Source: Phaeosaccion multiseriatum
Taxonomy: Eukaryota; Ochrophyta, other classes
Assembly: GCA_965112735.1 (NCBI GenBank)
Contig: OZ218955.1
Coordinates: 2,914,001 to 2,978,000 of the forward strand
DNA length: 64,000 bases
Direction: 5' to 3'
Shown: positions 31,882 to 42,412 of the stretch, one piece after another
Numbering within the stretch: the first letter of the stretch is position 1
Layout: every line of letters starts with the position of its first letter
Notes under the pieces: generated by a model
Told to the model about the DNA's origin: nothing
Databases searched by the model: none
Seen by the model: only the letters and a program-made list of their open reading frames with translations
Position numbers and translations under genes: made by a program

Positions 31882-32352
31882 CAGCCCATGCACGCACGCC
31901 TAGTCTAGCAGAGCGGTTTTGCTCTAGGCCGCTAGGCCGCTCGGCCTTCGGCCGATCTAGGCCTAGGCCGGCGGCCTCCGGCCGCTCTACGCCGCTCACT
32001 TTTCAGTCCTAGGCGGCCTCTAGCCCGCCTCTAGGCAGCCTCCCAGTGACCGTGGGCGCGTGCGTGGTGCCGCCCAGCCAGTGGGTAGCAGCAATCCCTG
32101 TACGCCTGCACCCCTCGTTAGGGCCATCGAGGCGAAAAGAGACAACACGAACCAAGTCTACTCCTCCCTTCCAATCCCATGCAATACATTTGCTTAAAAC
32201 TGACTACTCTTTTCACTCTGGGCACTCCCACCGTCCGCCTAGTTGGCGTCTGCCCTAGACGGCGGCATATAAATAGGCCGAGGGCCTACGGCCCTCGCTA
32301 GGCCGGGCAATTTTCCCAAATAGGTCTAGGCCGCTAGGCGTGCATGGGGCTG
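31882..32352. mobile_element. Candidate MITE A (CTAGGCC-rich inverted-repeat element)
   Basis: About 470 bp bounded by imperfect inverted repeats: CCCATGCACGCACGCCTAG at 31885-31903 and its inverse, lacking one CACG, at 32334-32350; similarity continues weakly outward (TAGC..CAGC). The interior is packed with GGCCTAG palindromes at both ends and has a TATAAATAGG stretch near 32268. No coding capacity. No clear target-site duplication. Confidence 0.5.
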
Positions 32353-32882
32353 AAGCTACGGCCATAGGCTACTACTAGCTGTATCATAGGCAGCCTCCTC
32401 GCTACTCCCCCCCGCCCCCCATCGCCCCCCCCAGCCGTCTCGTCACTTCCAAGCTTCCTCCCAGACATGCCTCGGCTGTCTGAGGGTGTGACGGGAGCTT
32501 CACTCAAGCCTCGTCGTCGCTGTCTCTGATATCGACTTTCCCTTCTTCCTTCTTCCCACTCTACTTTCAACTTCTTTCCAATCTGTGCGTGCACTTAGCC
32601 CCTGTGGGCCACTCGCGTCCTCTTATTCTCCCTACTTCGCCCCCCTTCCGACAACCGCACTTCGCTCCCGAACACCCCCTGCCTAACTGGGTCCCAACTC
32701 TACGACGCGAGGCTGTCCGACTCTTGCAAGCGAGCCAACAAGGAGGGAAGGGCTTGGCTGGTACATCTCTATCGCTCAGCGGTGAATCGCCTCAACGGTT
32801 TAGCTACATCTCGTAGTCATTGTTAGCCCCCCAGCTCTCTCGCTCAGCTCATTCTCTCCACCATGCCCTCCCATATCTCCCT
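32353..32882. other. Noncoding stretch downstream of the ankyrin gene
   Basis: Between candidate MITE A and the ankyrin stop codon. Mixed composition; I see no gene or clear repeat. Confidence 0.45.
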
Positions 32883-34346
32883 CTAGACTCCCCAGGGCGT
32901 CACCAGCGACCGAATCCTCGCGAGAATCCCGCCCTCCTTGCTGGACGCTGGGCCACCAGTCCTTCGCATGAGGTGTAGTGCGGCCGCTGCTGCCTGACTG
33001 AGACGTTCCTCAATCTCGGGACCCATTCCATTCCTCCGTGCACCAGCCAAGGCCTTGTCCACCGAGGCATCTGCCAAGAGGAGCTGCAGCGCCGTGCCGG
33101 GCTGGCTCCTGTAGATGGCGGAAAGCAGAGGGGTGCCGCCGTTCGATAGTTGGGCATCGATGGGACATCCCGCAGAGATGAGACGGGCCACGACTGCCTG
33201 GTGCCCATTCGCCGCAGCAACGTGGAGGGGTGTCATCCCACCCCTGCTGCCTTGCTCGACCCTCGCTCCTGCCGACAATAGACGCCCTACCACGATGTCG
33301 TGCCCCTGTTGGGCGCTCCAGAGTAGAGGAGTGGCACCACTGGCCTCAGATGCGACCACGTCTGCGCCGGCCGATACAAGCTTCTCCACCACAGCAAAAT
33401 GTCCGAACTGGGCGGCCAAGATGAGAGGGGTAGCGCCGAAATGGTCCCTCGCATTCACACTGACACGCTCATTGAGGAACTGCTGTACGATGGAGGTATG
33501 GCCCTCCTGCGCAGCCACTTGTAGCGGAGTTGTGCCCTTGTTGTCGGCCTTGGTTATACTGGCCTGGGCTCGGATGAGCTGCTGTACCACTAAATCGTGG
33601 CCCATGTACGTCGCCATGAGGAGGGGAGTGCGTCCGTCATTGTCGGCTTTGTTCACGTCTGCTTGGGCTGAAATGAGCTGCGCAACCACGGTGCTGTGCC
33701 CATTCTGGGAGGCAAGAAATAGCGCAGACAAGCCTTCCATGTCGACGAAGCTCACATCAGCATGCGCTGAGAGTAGCTGCTGCACCACAGCGGAATACCC
33801 TTTTTCGGAAGCAAGAATCAAAGGCGTTACCCGGGCGAGATTGGCTTGATCGACATCGGCTCCGCTGTGCAGGAGCCGTCTCACTACCTCGTTGTGTCCG
33901 TATTTGCTAGCCATTATTAGTGGCGTGTCCTCGTAAGTCCCCCCTCTGCTGCTGAAGGAGGCCCCTTCCTGCAAGAGAAAGTCCACGACATCCAGCCGAC
34001 CGTGCATCGCAGCCCGAAGCATAGTGTCGTCGATAGCCTGCTGATCCAAGGTCGCTTTGCCGTGTTTGGCGATGAACTTCCCCACCAGCGCCTTCACAGA
34101 CTGGAAGCTCTCCCCTGGTGTCTCGAGGGCGTGGTAGAGTCGCCGGCTCTATGAAGTAGCAGCCAAGTTCCGAAGGCAGGGCGGAAAAAGAGAGAGTGAA
34201 GCAAACGGGTGGCATGGATCAGCGGCTAGGTGCACACCGGGTTGAAGAGCTGGGAAGCAGGGGCGAGTTGCTTGGTCAACTTACTCATTCTCCATAACCT
34301 GTGCTCTTACCTCGGGCGCTAAGGCCTGCCGCTCGGCCCGCTCCAT
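32883..34346 (-). CDS. Ankyrin-repeat protein
   Basis: Two exons on the minus strand: a 12-codon first exon 34346-34311 (MERAERQALAPE, donor GTAAGA) and 34148-32883, phase 0, giving 433 residues. The short first exon is preferred because the frame has an in-frame stop just before the CATAG acceptor and no ATG near the start of exon 2. About ten ankyrin repeats fill residues 45-400, each with the TPL.xA...GH..VV..L..A.A.V pattern (for example TPLILASEKGYSAVVQQLLS, TPLHVAAANGHQAVVARLIS). Ankyrin repeats are binding scaffolds; no partner domain, membrane segment or enzymatic motif is visible, so the function is unknown. Confidence 0.85.
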
Positions 34347-34602
34347 GGTGAGCAAGGAGCAACCGCTCTTCCTCACTCGCCCATCCGCTGAACCGGCAGC
34401 GTCGCTGAGCAGAGAGGGGGTGGGTAGGGGCTCTGTATGCGGTGGTCACTCTGCCTACCCAGGCTCTTCTTCATGCTCTCTGCTTTGAGGAGCAGTTAGC
34501 GCTCAGGTATATGGAGTATCGTGAGGAGGAACTTCGACTACTACACAGGATGGAGTTAGTTTGCAAGCGAGCGAGCAGTAAGTGTATGCCTTTCATTAGA
34601 CT

Positions 34603-36121
34603 TTAAGGGGGGACAACCCCGGCACCCACTCCACAACACGGGCTTCCGCCCTTTTGTTCTTCCTGAGCTTCACAATACTGGGTTGCAAACTGTTGTCCAA
34701 AAAAAAAACTGTCCTCCCATTCCACTTCCTCCTCTTCCTCCTCCTCGCTATCGTCCTCCTCCTGCTGCTGCTCCTCCTCCTCGTCCCCGTCTTGCCTCTC
34801 ATGCTGCCGATACGCCCCGCCTTTAATATCCAGCACCTCTTCTTTGCAGGTCACCTCACCAGTTCGATCTCTTCTGCAGCTGTCAAGACTCTGCTGCCGC
34901 CTTTGCGTCTCCTTCCTCGCCAAATCCTCGGCTGCATCAGGCCCACGGCTCGACCATTGCATGTGGGGGAGGAGCAGCGCGAGAAGGAGTATGAACACAC
35001 AGCATCCTCCCACAAGCCCCGTTAGGAATGAATAAATACTTGGACTGAATCCTCCTGCTGCTGCTTCTGTAACCCCCGATCGCTCCCTCTCTTGTCCACT
35101 GCTACCAGATCCGAGCGGCACTACCAGTGCATTACACACGCCAGGCCCCTCGCCTTGCCGCTCTTGCTCTCCTTTGTCGTCCGTATTACCCTCTTCCAAT
35201 CCCCCCTGCACTGGCTCTTCCTGCTGTTCCTTCTCCTCCTCCTTCTGTTGGCGGTTCTCTTCCACTGCACCCGCCGTGCCTCCCCCTGTTTCCTGATCCT
35301 GCTCTTGTCCATGATACCCCATCTTCTCCTGCCCCGCTCCACGCACACCATGCTGCTCGACAGTCGCTGTCGCCGCCTTCCGATCGAGCTCCACCTCCGT
35401 CGCCCCCGTCTCCGCCACGACCAACACACCAGCAGGCTCAGTCACAGCAACAGACAAGCTTCGAGTCATCGCCCTGCCATCCCCCCCTTCTTCCCCGCCT
35501 CCGTCTACCATTGTGCTGAGCCCCGATGCCCAAGAAGACGAAGCGACATCACCACTAGCAGTAGCAGCCGGAGCCCCCCTGAGAGCCTCGTCAGAAGGCG
35601 GCCAGCTATTTCCCGAGGGTGGCGGTACCAGCAGACTAGTACAACCCTCACCAACCTCTCGCCTCCGCTTACGCGTAACTGTAACGAGCTTCTCCAAGAC
35701 TTTGAGCTGCTCAATGCTCGAGCGCCTGATGCTGCTTGGGCAGTACCCAGACCCACTCCCTGCTCGCCTCTGCCTCTGTACAGAGCCTACACTCGTTGCC
35801 GCCGCTCCTCCTACCCCTCGCCCCTCCCAAGCTGCGCGCCATGCGACTTCTGCTGCCGCTGCTGCTGAAGCGACAACTGCTGCGGTTGCTGCTGTATCGC
35901 CAACCACTTCTCCTGCTGCTCCTCCTTCTGTATCACGACTTACTGCTGCCGCTGCTGGTAACGTCGATGGTGATGACGGTAACGAGGGCGGTAACGCAGC
36001 TGTCGCTTCCTCCGGTCCTTCCCGTTTCTGGAAGACCTCGGGCCGGCCTCCACCACCGCTGTTGTTGCTGCTGCTGCTGTCGATGGTGGTGGCCGTTTGG
36101 CTTCCTTTGCTGCTGCTGCTG

Positions 36122-36152
<31 letters not shown>

Positions 36153-36861
36153 CGCTGGTCATGATGACCATATGACTGCTTCTGCTGCCGCTACTGGCCC
36201 TGTCCCATGCGGGCGCTGCCCTGCCCTGCCTCCCGTCCATGTGGGCCCTGAGAAGGCGCAATCTCTTGGCCACTTCCGCGCTACTTTTCTCTGCTAACGG
36301 GATCTCGCTGCCACTACTACTGCTACTACTGCTGGTGCTACTATTACTACTACTACTGCTGCTACTTCTTTTGCTCTGCCTGCTGCTCCTCACACTACTG
36401 CTGTTGTCGCTGACGAAGCAGGTGGAGGAAGTGCCGTTGGGAGAAGGGCATGGCACCGCGCCGCTGCACATCGGAGGCTCAGTCGGGCTGGAACACGCTG
36501 TAGTCAAGTTCGCGGCGCTTCCCAGAGGCTTTCGTCGCGCCAATGGTGAGAGGGACAGACGCTCCTGAATAAGCAGGGGCGGGGATTTGCCCTCGTTCTC
36601 CTTCTCCTTGGTGTCCCGAGGAGGGCGGCGGCTCTCTTCCTGCTCCGAGCCCTTCTGCTTCCCTGCCTCGATCCTACTTTGGCTCTTTCTTTGATCCATC
36701 TTACTGTGGCTGCTGCGGCTTCTGCCATCCCTGGGCGAGACCACCCTGCGGGACCCAACCTCATCCTTGAGGATCTCTCCCTCCTCCTTCCCTTTCTGCT
36801 GTTCTAGTCTCTTAATCGCTTGATTTCTCAGCGCCGAGAGGGCCACAGATTGAAGATCCAT
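34603..36861 (-). CDS. Low-complexity single-pass membrane protein, unknown function
   Basis: Intronless frame of 752 residues. The N-terminal 20 residues (LSALRNQAIKRLEQQKGKEE) look helical and charged; the next 590 are Ser-, Arg-, Gly- and Ala-rich with short motifs but no domain I recognise. A hydrophobic helix near residues 615-640 (FLTGLVGGCCVFILLLALLL) is followed by a short acidic tail ending GAGVVPP. This suggests a tail-proximal single-pass membrane anchor. Two diverged copies of the dispersed motif are in frame (VVGDTAAT near 35891-35907, SRDTEGG near 35925-35945). The start lies about 150 bp from candidate MITE B. The absence of introns and the Ser runs differ from its neighbours. 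Confidence 0.6.
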
Positions 36862-37012
36862 GGCTTTACACTATTACGAATGGTGGGGACGTGCCACAGC
36901 TGCTGCGCTGCTGCACATTGCTCTTCTCTAAAGAGGAAACGTCGGTTTGGGAAGGGCCAGGTATTACTCTTAGGAAGGGTTAGAAGCTGAAACTTTTTTT
37001 TGTTTGACCCTG

Positions 37013-38037
37013 CCGGGCGTTCGGCTCCAGACTGGCCTAGAAACCTACCTAGGCTTTAGGCTTTAGGCCTTATATAAGCCTAGAGACGAAATTCGGCCGG
37101 CCTAGGGGGGCCGCAGGCCCCCGGCCTAGGCCTAGAGGGGGCCGCAGGTCCCCGGCCTAGGCCTATTTTTGGCGCAGCCCCCCCGGCCTAGGCCTATCGA
37201 CCCTGGACAAGACTACGGTGTGCCGGCCGTAATCAGAATCAGATGATCTTGTGTCCAGAGTCGACTCCCTCCCTCCCTCCCTCCCTCCCTCCCTCCCTCC
37301 CTCCCTCCCTCCCTCCCTCCCTCCCTCCCTCCCTCCCTCCCTCCCTCCCTCCCTCCCTCCCTCCTTCCCTCCCTCCTTCCCTCCCTCCCTCCCTCCCTCC
37401 CTCGCTCCCTCCCTCCCTCCCTCCCTCCCTCCCTCCCTCCCTCCCTCCCTCCCTCCCTCCCTCCCTCCCTCCCTCCCTCCCTCCCTCCCTCCCTCCCTCC
37501 CTCCCTCCCTCCCTCCCTCCCTCCCTCCCTCCCTCCCTCCCTCCCTCCCTCCCTCCCTCCCTCCCTCCCTCCCTCCCTCCCTCCCTCCCTCCCTCCCTCC
37601 TCCCTCCCTCCCTCCCTCCTTCCCTCCCTCCCTCCTTCCCTCCCTCCCTCCCTCCCTCCCTCCCTCCTTCCCTCCCTCCCTCCCTCCCTCCTTCCCTCCC
37701 TCCCTCCCTCCCTCCCTCCCTCCCTCCCTCCCTCCCTCCTCCCTCCCTCCCTCCCTCCCTCCCTCCCTCCCTCCCTCCCACGATCCTGGACAAGATTACG
37801 GTGTGCGCCGGCCGTAATCAGTAATCAGCCCCCGGCTGGCGCATAATCAGTACTCAGGCCGGCTTAATTACTAATCAGATAGGTTGAGGCCTAGGCCTAG
37901 AACCGCCGGCCTAGGGAGAAAAAATGGCCGGCCTAAAGCGGCCAACGGCCGCCGGCCTAGGCCTAGAGTGGGCGTAGGCCGCTCGGCCTAGGGCCTAGAG
38001 CATAGGCTTCTAGGCCAGTCTGGAGCCGAGGGCGTCC
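37013..38037. mobile_element. Candidate MITE B (inverted-repeat element with (CCCT)n core)
   Basis: Terminal inverted repeats of about 27 bp with one mismatch: left 37021-37047 begins TCGGCTCCAGACTGGCCTAG, right 38003-38029 is its inverse; weaker similarity extends a few bases outward. The subterminal regions are dense in GGCCTAGGCC palindromes. Inside, a roughly 40-bp direct repeat (CCTGGACAAGA/TTACGGTGTG...) at 37202-37242 and 37785-37828 flanks a (CCCT)n tract of about 515 bp. No coding capacity and no clear target-site duplication; a non-autonomous DNA element is inferred. Confidence 0.6.
37265..37780 (+). repeat. (CCCT)n tetranucleotide tract
   Basis: About 515 bp of nearly pure CCCT with occasional TTCC, CGCT and TCC phase changes, clustered in the right third. 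Confidence 0.97.
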
Positions 38038-38045
38038 TAATCAAC

Positions 38046-38128
38046 AGCCAGGTAGATTGGTGGTATCCAAGTCTATCGCCAACATTAGCCAGGTAGATTG
38101 ATGGTATCCAAGTCTATCGCCAACATTA
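38046..38128 (+). repeat. Two tandem copies of a ~41-bp unit beside MITE B
   Basis: AGCCAGGTAGATTG...CGCCAACATT occurs twice in tandem with one difference (GGTGG / GATGG), immediately outside the right inverted repeat. Confidence 0.9.
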
Positions 38129-38129
38129 A

Positions 38130-39385
38130 AGGGTTAGACCAGTGCCTCATCTCCTCACCCCGACCCCGCCCCGCCCCTGTCTTTTCTTTTCTCCATGATG
38201 CGAAGGTCGGTGACACCACCCCCGGACGCATGACACAGGAGTACTCCACCGACCTCTGGCTGAGCATGACGGATTTGTACCACTCAGTCACCAAGAAGGG
38301 ACTTGGCCGACGGGAAGAAGGTGGCCTTCGCGTTTGGGATCGAGGGTTGTGACCCTGAATATCAGTTTTTTTTTACTGTGAGGGAAGGGGCTCCCCAGAA
38401 GATCCCGAGAACCCTCTGTGCATTCCGGGCTCCGATGCGGGATTCCCCTACAGCGTCAAATTTGTCTGAGCACGCCCCCACAGGCAGGCAAATTTACAGG
38501 TGCAGTTGGTGATACAGTCAGTCGGTCGCATGCGTCCCCTACATAGCAGCTGAGCAGGAAACATGCTTAAAGAGAAAACAAGAAGAGAAGAGGGGAGGAA
38601 CAGAAAAGTAAAGTAACCTCACCTGTTCATTTTCAGCGACGCTGCCATCTAGTACCATCCACTGCCATCCCCTCCTCCTCACATCAAAGACAGAGGGTCG
38701 GTCGCAGCCGGCTCGCTTTTGATGATGGTACCCGGACGACCTCTGTGCCCCCCGTCCATGCTCCATCGAGTGGTACCGCCATCGCTGCCCGACGGAGTCA
38801 AGTGATCCAGTGAGTGCCAGTTTGTGAGGGGGCGCACTTGACCTCACCCTCGGGCAGGGGGGTGGGGGCTGAGCAGCGATCCATCGGTGACTACTTGTCC
38901 CTCCTTCCGGCTTCCATTCCCAGAAACCACTTGGGTGGAGATCGTTCCCTCCCCTGCTCAGGGCGTGTGTACGTTCTACGCTCCACACTCACCCACACAT
39001 CAGACCCTCTTCTGCCATGGCCTATCCACATCAGACCCTCTGCTGCCATAGCCTATCCACATCAGACCCTCCGCTGCCATGGCCTGTCCACATCAGACCC
39101 TCTGCTGGGAAACTTGGCTCTCGGTTGGTAAGGTAGGGTGTAAGGTTTAGGGTGTTACCTCCTCCGACGGGGTGGTACCTTTGGTATAAAGCATCCTTCG
39201 AAATGTCCCATCCATCCAAAAGTAGGACGGGAGCTCCTGCAGGAGAGTGTTGCCTCGTCTCGTGAACCCGTCTGTCGACACTCCTCCCAGAGCTCTCCGG
39301 GATCTGCCGCCCTGGGTCCAGCGCAAAGATCGCCGCTCATCTTTCCTCCTCCCTTCCGGCCTTGCTCCTCCTCTTGTCATTCTGA
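38130..39385. other. Noncoding stretch between MITE B and JmjC gene
   Basis: Holds a dispersed-motif copy at 38502-38518, the noncoding motif at 38653-38670, and four tandem ~30-bp units (CATCAGACCCTCTGCTGCCA type) at 38998-39107. Short frames here show no recognisable protein. Confidence 0.5.
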
Positions 39386-40761
39386 TCAGCGCTCCAGCCC
39401 TGTCCACAAGTCTTCCTCATCCTCATCCTCGTTCTCGTCCACATCATAATCGCCATAGCCTTCTTGTGCACCAAAGTCACCCTCTTCACCCTCTTCAAAA
39501 TCTCCCTCTTCGTCATCGTAGTCCACACCGCTCATCATGTCGTCAAAGAGAAGCTCCCCCTCCTCCTTGCCGTACTTTGCCACCATTGCTGCCCTCAGGA
39601 CTCGCTCCACCTTCGCCCTAACAGCACCCTCCTCGCCCCCCTCCCCCTCCCCCTCCTCTGCCCCTTCTTCCTTCATCTCCGCGTCCATGTCCGCGCTGGT
39701 CTCTTCTGCTCCGCTCCAGCGAAGGATATGATCAAACACCCCTTCCTGCACAGTCTCGTCCATGTACTGAGAGGCCACGGCGATGCTCGGTTCGAGGTGG
39801 TAGACTTGGTGAAACCACCTTGGAAGAATATGGCGAGAGAGTGGCGAGTAGCGAGTGGCGGCGTAGAGGTGCGGTAGGCACACAGAGAGAGGCACAGCAG
39901 GTGAAGGACGGAGGCGAGATCAGGTCAGGTCAGATCAGGTCAGCGAGGACGAGTCAGGTCAGAGGTACTAGCGCCGTTGCTGTAAATCTAAATCTACGCG
40001 TGGAGAGGAGACGGGAGGCGGTGCGCAAGGCAAGACTTCGAAGCACAGCAAAGCAAAGCAAAACGGCACCACGCCCGCCCGCCCGCCCGCACGCCCGCAC
40101 GCACGCCCGCACGCACGCACGCACGCTCATATGCACACACCTGGGTGGGATGACGATGAGATCTCCCTCTTCCTGCACCACCTGCACAGATGGCGGAAGC
40201 TTGCCCTGTGCGGTGCCCTGCAAGTCCTCCGAGGGGCTGAAGAAACCCTCGTAGGGCGAAGGGCGTCGCTGCTCCCCCTCCCCCTCTCCGTTCGAGGCGT
40301 CATTCTGCAGCTGCGGTGTACCTACGACTTGCTGCGTGAAGTACACGTCTGTGGAGGACTCCCACCCTGTGTGTGTGACGAAAGAGAACGAAAAAAGAAA
40401 ACAAATCAGGGTGGGGAGGCAGAGGAAGCGGGAGTGCAGTGATGACAGTAATCATAGTTCGTACCTGCGCTGAGTTGGTAGTCGTCCCAAGCGCTCGGCG
40501 GGAGGCGATAGGCGTCCAGGGCCTGCTCCGTCTCCTCGGAGGGCGGAAAGAAGGTCCACAGCTTGCGTCCCTCCAACAACAAGTTCCAGCCCACCCACTC
40601 GAAGGGGTCGGCGTGCAGGGTGGACCTCGCCCCGACCCCTCCGATGATGAGGCAGTTCTTCTTGGGTTGGGCGCGTCGGGGGAAGAGCTCGAAGCGGTCC
40701 TTACCGAAGAAGGAGGTGGGTAGGCAAAGCTGCCGCTCCAGTGCGGTGGCCCTTCCTTCCG

Positions 40762-40802
<41 letters not shown>

Positions 40803-41639
40803 CTGCTGCTTGATTGTCCATCGTTACCCGTACCCTCCTCGCCCTCGTCGCTGCCGCCGTCTTGACCAACACCATCGCCATCGCCTTCGCCATCGCCATC
40901 GCTATCGAGTAGTCGAGCCGCCTCCCTATCTTCTCTCCGTACCAGCGCCGTGAGAAGGCCCTCGTCGAGTAAGTACCAGGCCTCATCGTGGATGGAGAGG
41001 TCGCTCAGGTCCTCCAAGAACACCCTGAGAGGGGACGTGAAGAGCTCCGTCTTGCTGCTCCACACAGTCTTCTTGACAATGGCCTTTGCCGCCACCGCTT
41101 TGCTGTTCTTCGCCGCCTTCTTCGCCTTTCGCTTGCTGGTAGCCTTCTTTTTCGTTTTGTTGTTGTTGCTATTGTTGCTGCCTTCAGCTCCTGCCTCGAC
41201 CTTGATTTCCCTCTTCACCTTGGACCTGATTTGGTACGAGACCTCCTCCTGCCCGGCCACATCTAGCAGGGCCGCGGTCCACTCCTCCCTATCCCAGTCG
41301 AACACCCCTGTCAGACACACTGGCATGCCCTTTGCGCAGCCAAACCTCGACCTGAACTCTAATAAGAAAGGAGGGCCGGACAGAGGGACGTAAAAAAGAG
41401 TAAAGTGAGGCCCTTCCGACTGAGCATTGCACTGCGAATAGGAAAGAAGCAAGCCTTCATCTAAATACTACTTGTGAGGTTACCGTTCACCTACCCGCGG
41501 GTGTGAGCTCTGACAAGGGTATCTTAGGAACAGAGGCCGGAGCAGAGAGGGCAAACCCATGGCTCCCCTCGACCAGCAGAAGCACTGCTGCTCCGATGCA
41601 TGCGCAGCTTCGCATACAGCCAGATACCAACGGAGTCAT
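39386..41639 (-). CDS. JmjC/cupin-8 oxygenase with N-terminal signal peptide
   Basis: Four phase-consistent exons on the minus strand, 41639-41495, 41358-40465, 40366-40141 and 39818-39386, giving 565 residues. JmjC proteins are Fe(II)/2-oxoglutarate hydroxylases or demethylases. The first exon is a signal peptide (SCACIGAAVLLLVEGSHGFAL), then PKIPLSELTPAEFRSRFGCA, the usual cupin-8 start. The metal site is present: HAD in TLHADPFEW near residue 297 and the distal His in WFHQVY near 425. Also seen are NLLLEGRKLWTFFPP and DLIVIPPR before it. A Lys-rich insert (residues 95-125) and an acidic insert with a Ser run (about 205-235) interrupt the fold; the tail is strongly acidic. The leader argues for the secretory pathway, periplastid or plastid rather than nuclear chromatin. 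Confidence 0.82.
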
Positions 41640-42412
41640 CGGCTTCTGACTATGGTGCTGAAAAGCATGCCCACGCCCTTTGTCAATCATCTTTACGCGT
41701 ACGCGTCTTTGTGGGGTGCAGCAGAAGTCGACAACCAACTCGCGCAAGAAACACCATTTGTGATTTATTTATATCCTCTCGAGACGACGACCACCTCTAA
41801 AGCAACTAAACGCCAAAGCATAGAAGGAGGAGGGGGTCGAAGCCGGTCTGCAGCAGGTCACACAAACGTACCAATCGACGCAGTCAACGCCCACCACCCA
41901 CCCAACACCCGACCCGAGGTGACGTGACGTGAGGTGAGATGAGGTGAGGCACCTAGTCATGCCCTGTGGCCCCTCGGTCCGTTGCCGTTGTGGCCGACTG
42001 TCTCCCTTGCTTGTCGCCCCCATCTGGTGCGAGCTATTAGGTGCTCTAGCAACTGCATCACTACTGCCATCACTGTGATCAGTTGCATCACTGCACCTCA
42101 CCGCCTCACTGCTGCCCCACTCGATTCTTCCCTGAGTGGCGCATCCTCCATCGCTTCCGTATACCCACAGCACAGCACAGCTCGGAGCCGCTCCATGCCA
42201 CCAGGTGCTTCGCCCGGCATTGTCCGTTACCTCCTCCGCGTGAGGCAAGGGCCCCTCAACCGGTGCTGCTGCTCCTCTGCCTCTGTCCTCTGGTAACTGC
42301 TTCTGCATGTACGTCCTGACACTGACTCTTGTACCACTACCACTTGCCACACTGCATCTTGTCACACTACCTCCTGCCGCTGCCTCTGTCAGCCAACTCC
42401 TCAGCTCACTCA
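41640..42412 (-). other. Upstream region of the JmjC gene
   Basis: Between the JmjC start and the SPX-MFS stop. Contains a short GAGGTGA-type repeat (41918-41948). No gene supported. Confidence 0.45.

Noticed and set aside
32883-34097. Ankyrin gene starting at a GTG codon
   Set aside because: Eukaryotic initiation at GTG is unlikely; a 12-codon ATG exon with a good donor joins in phase instead.
37239-37824. Poly-Ser-Leu-Pro-Pro and Gly-Gly-Arg-Glu frames
   Set aside because: Translations of (CCCT)n in three frames; any such tract is open in all frames.
38098-38352. Short plus-strand frame beside MITE B
   Set aside because: Begins inside the 41-bp tandem repeat and has no homology I recognise or splice continuation.
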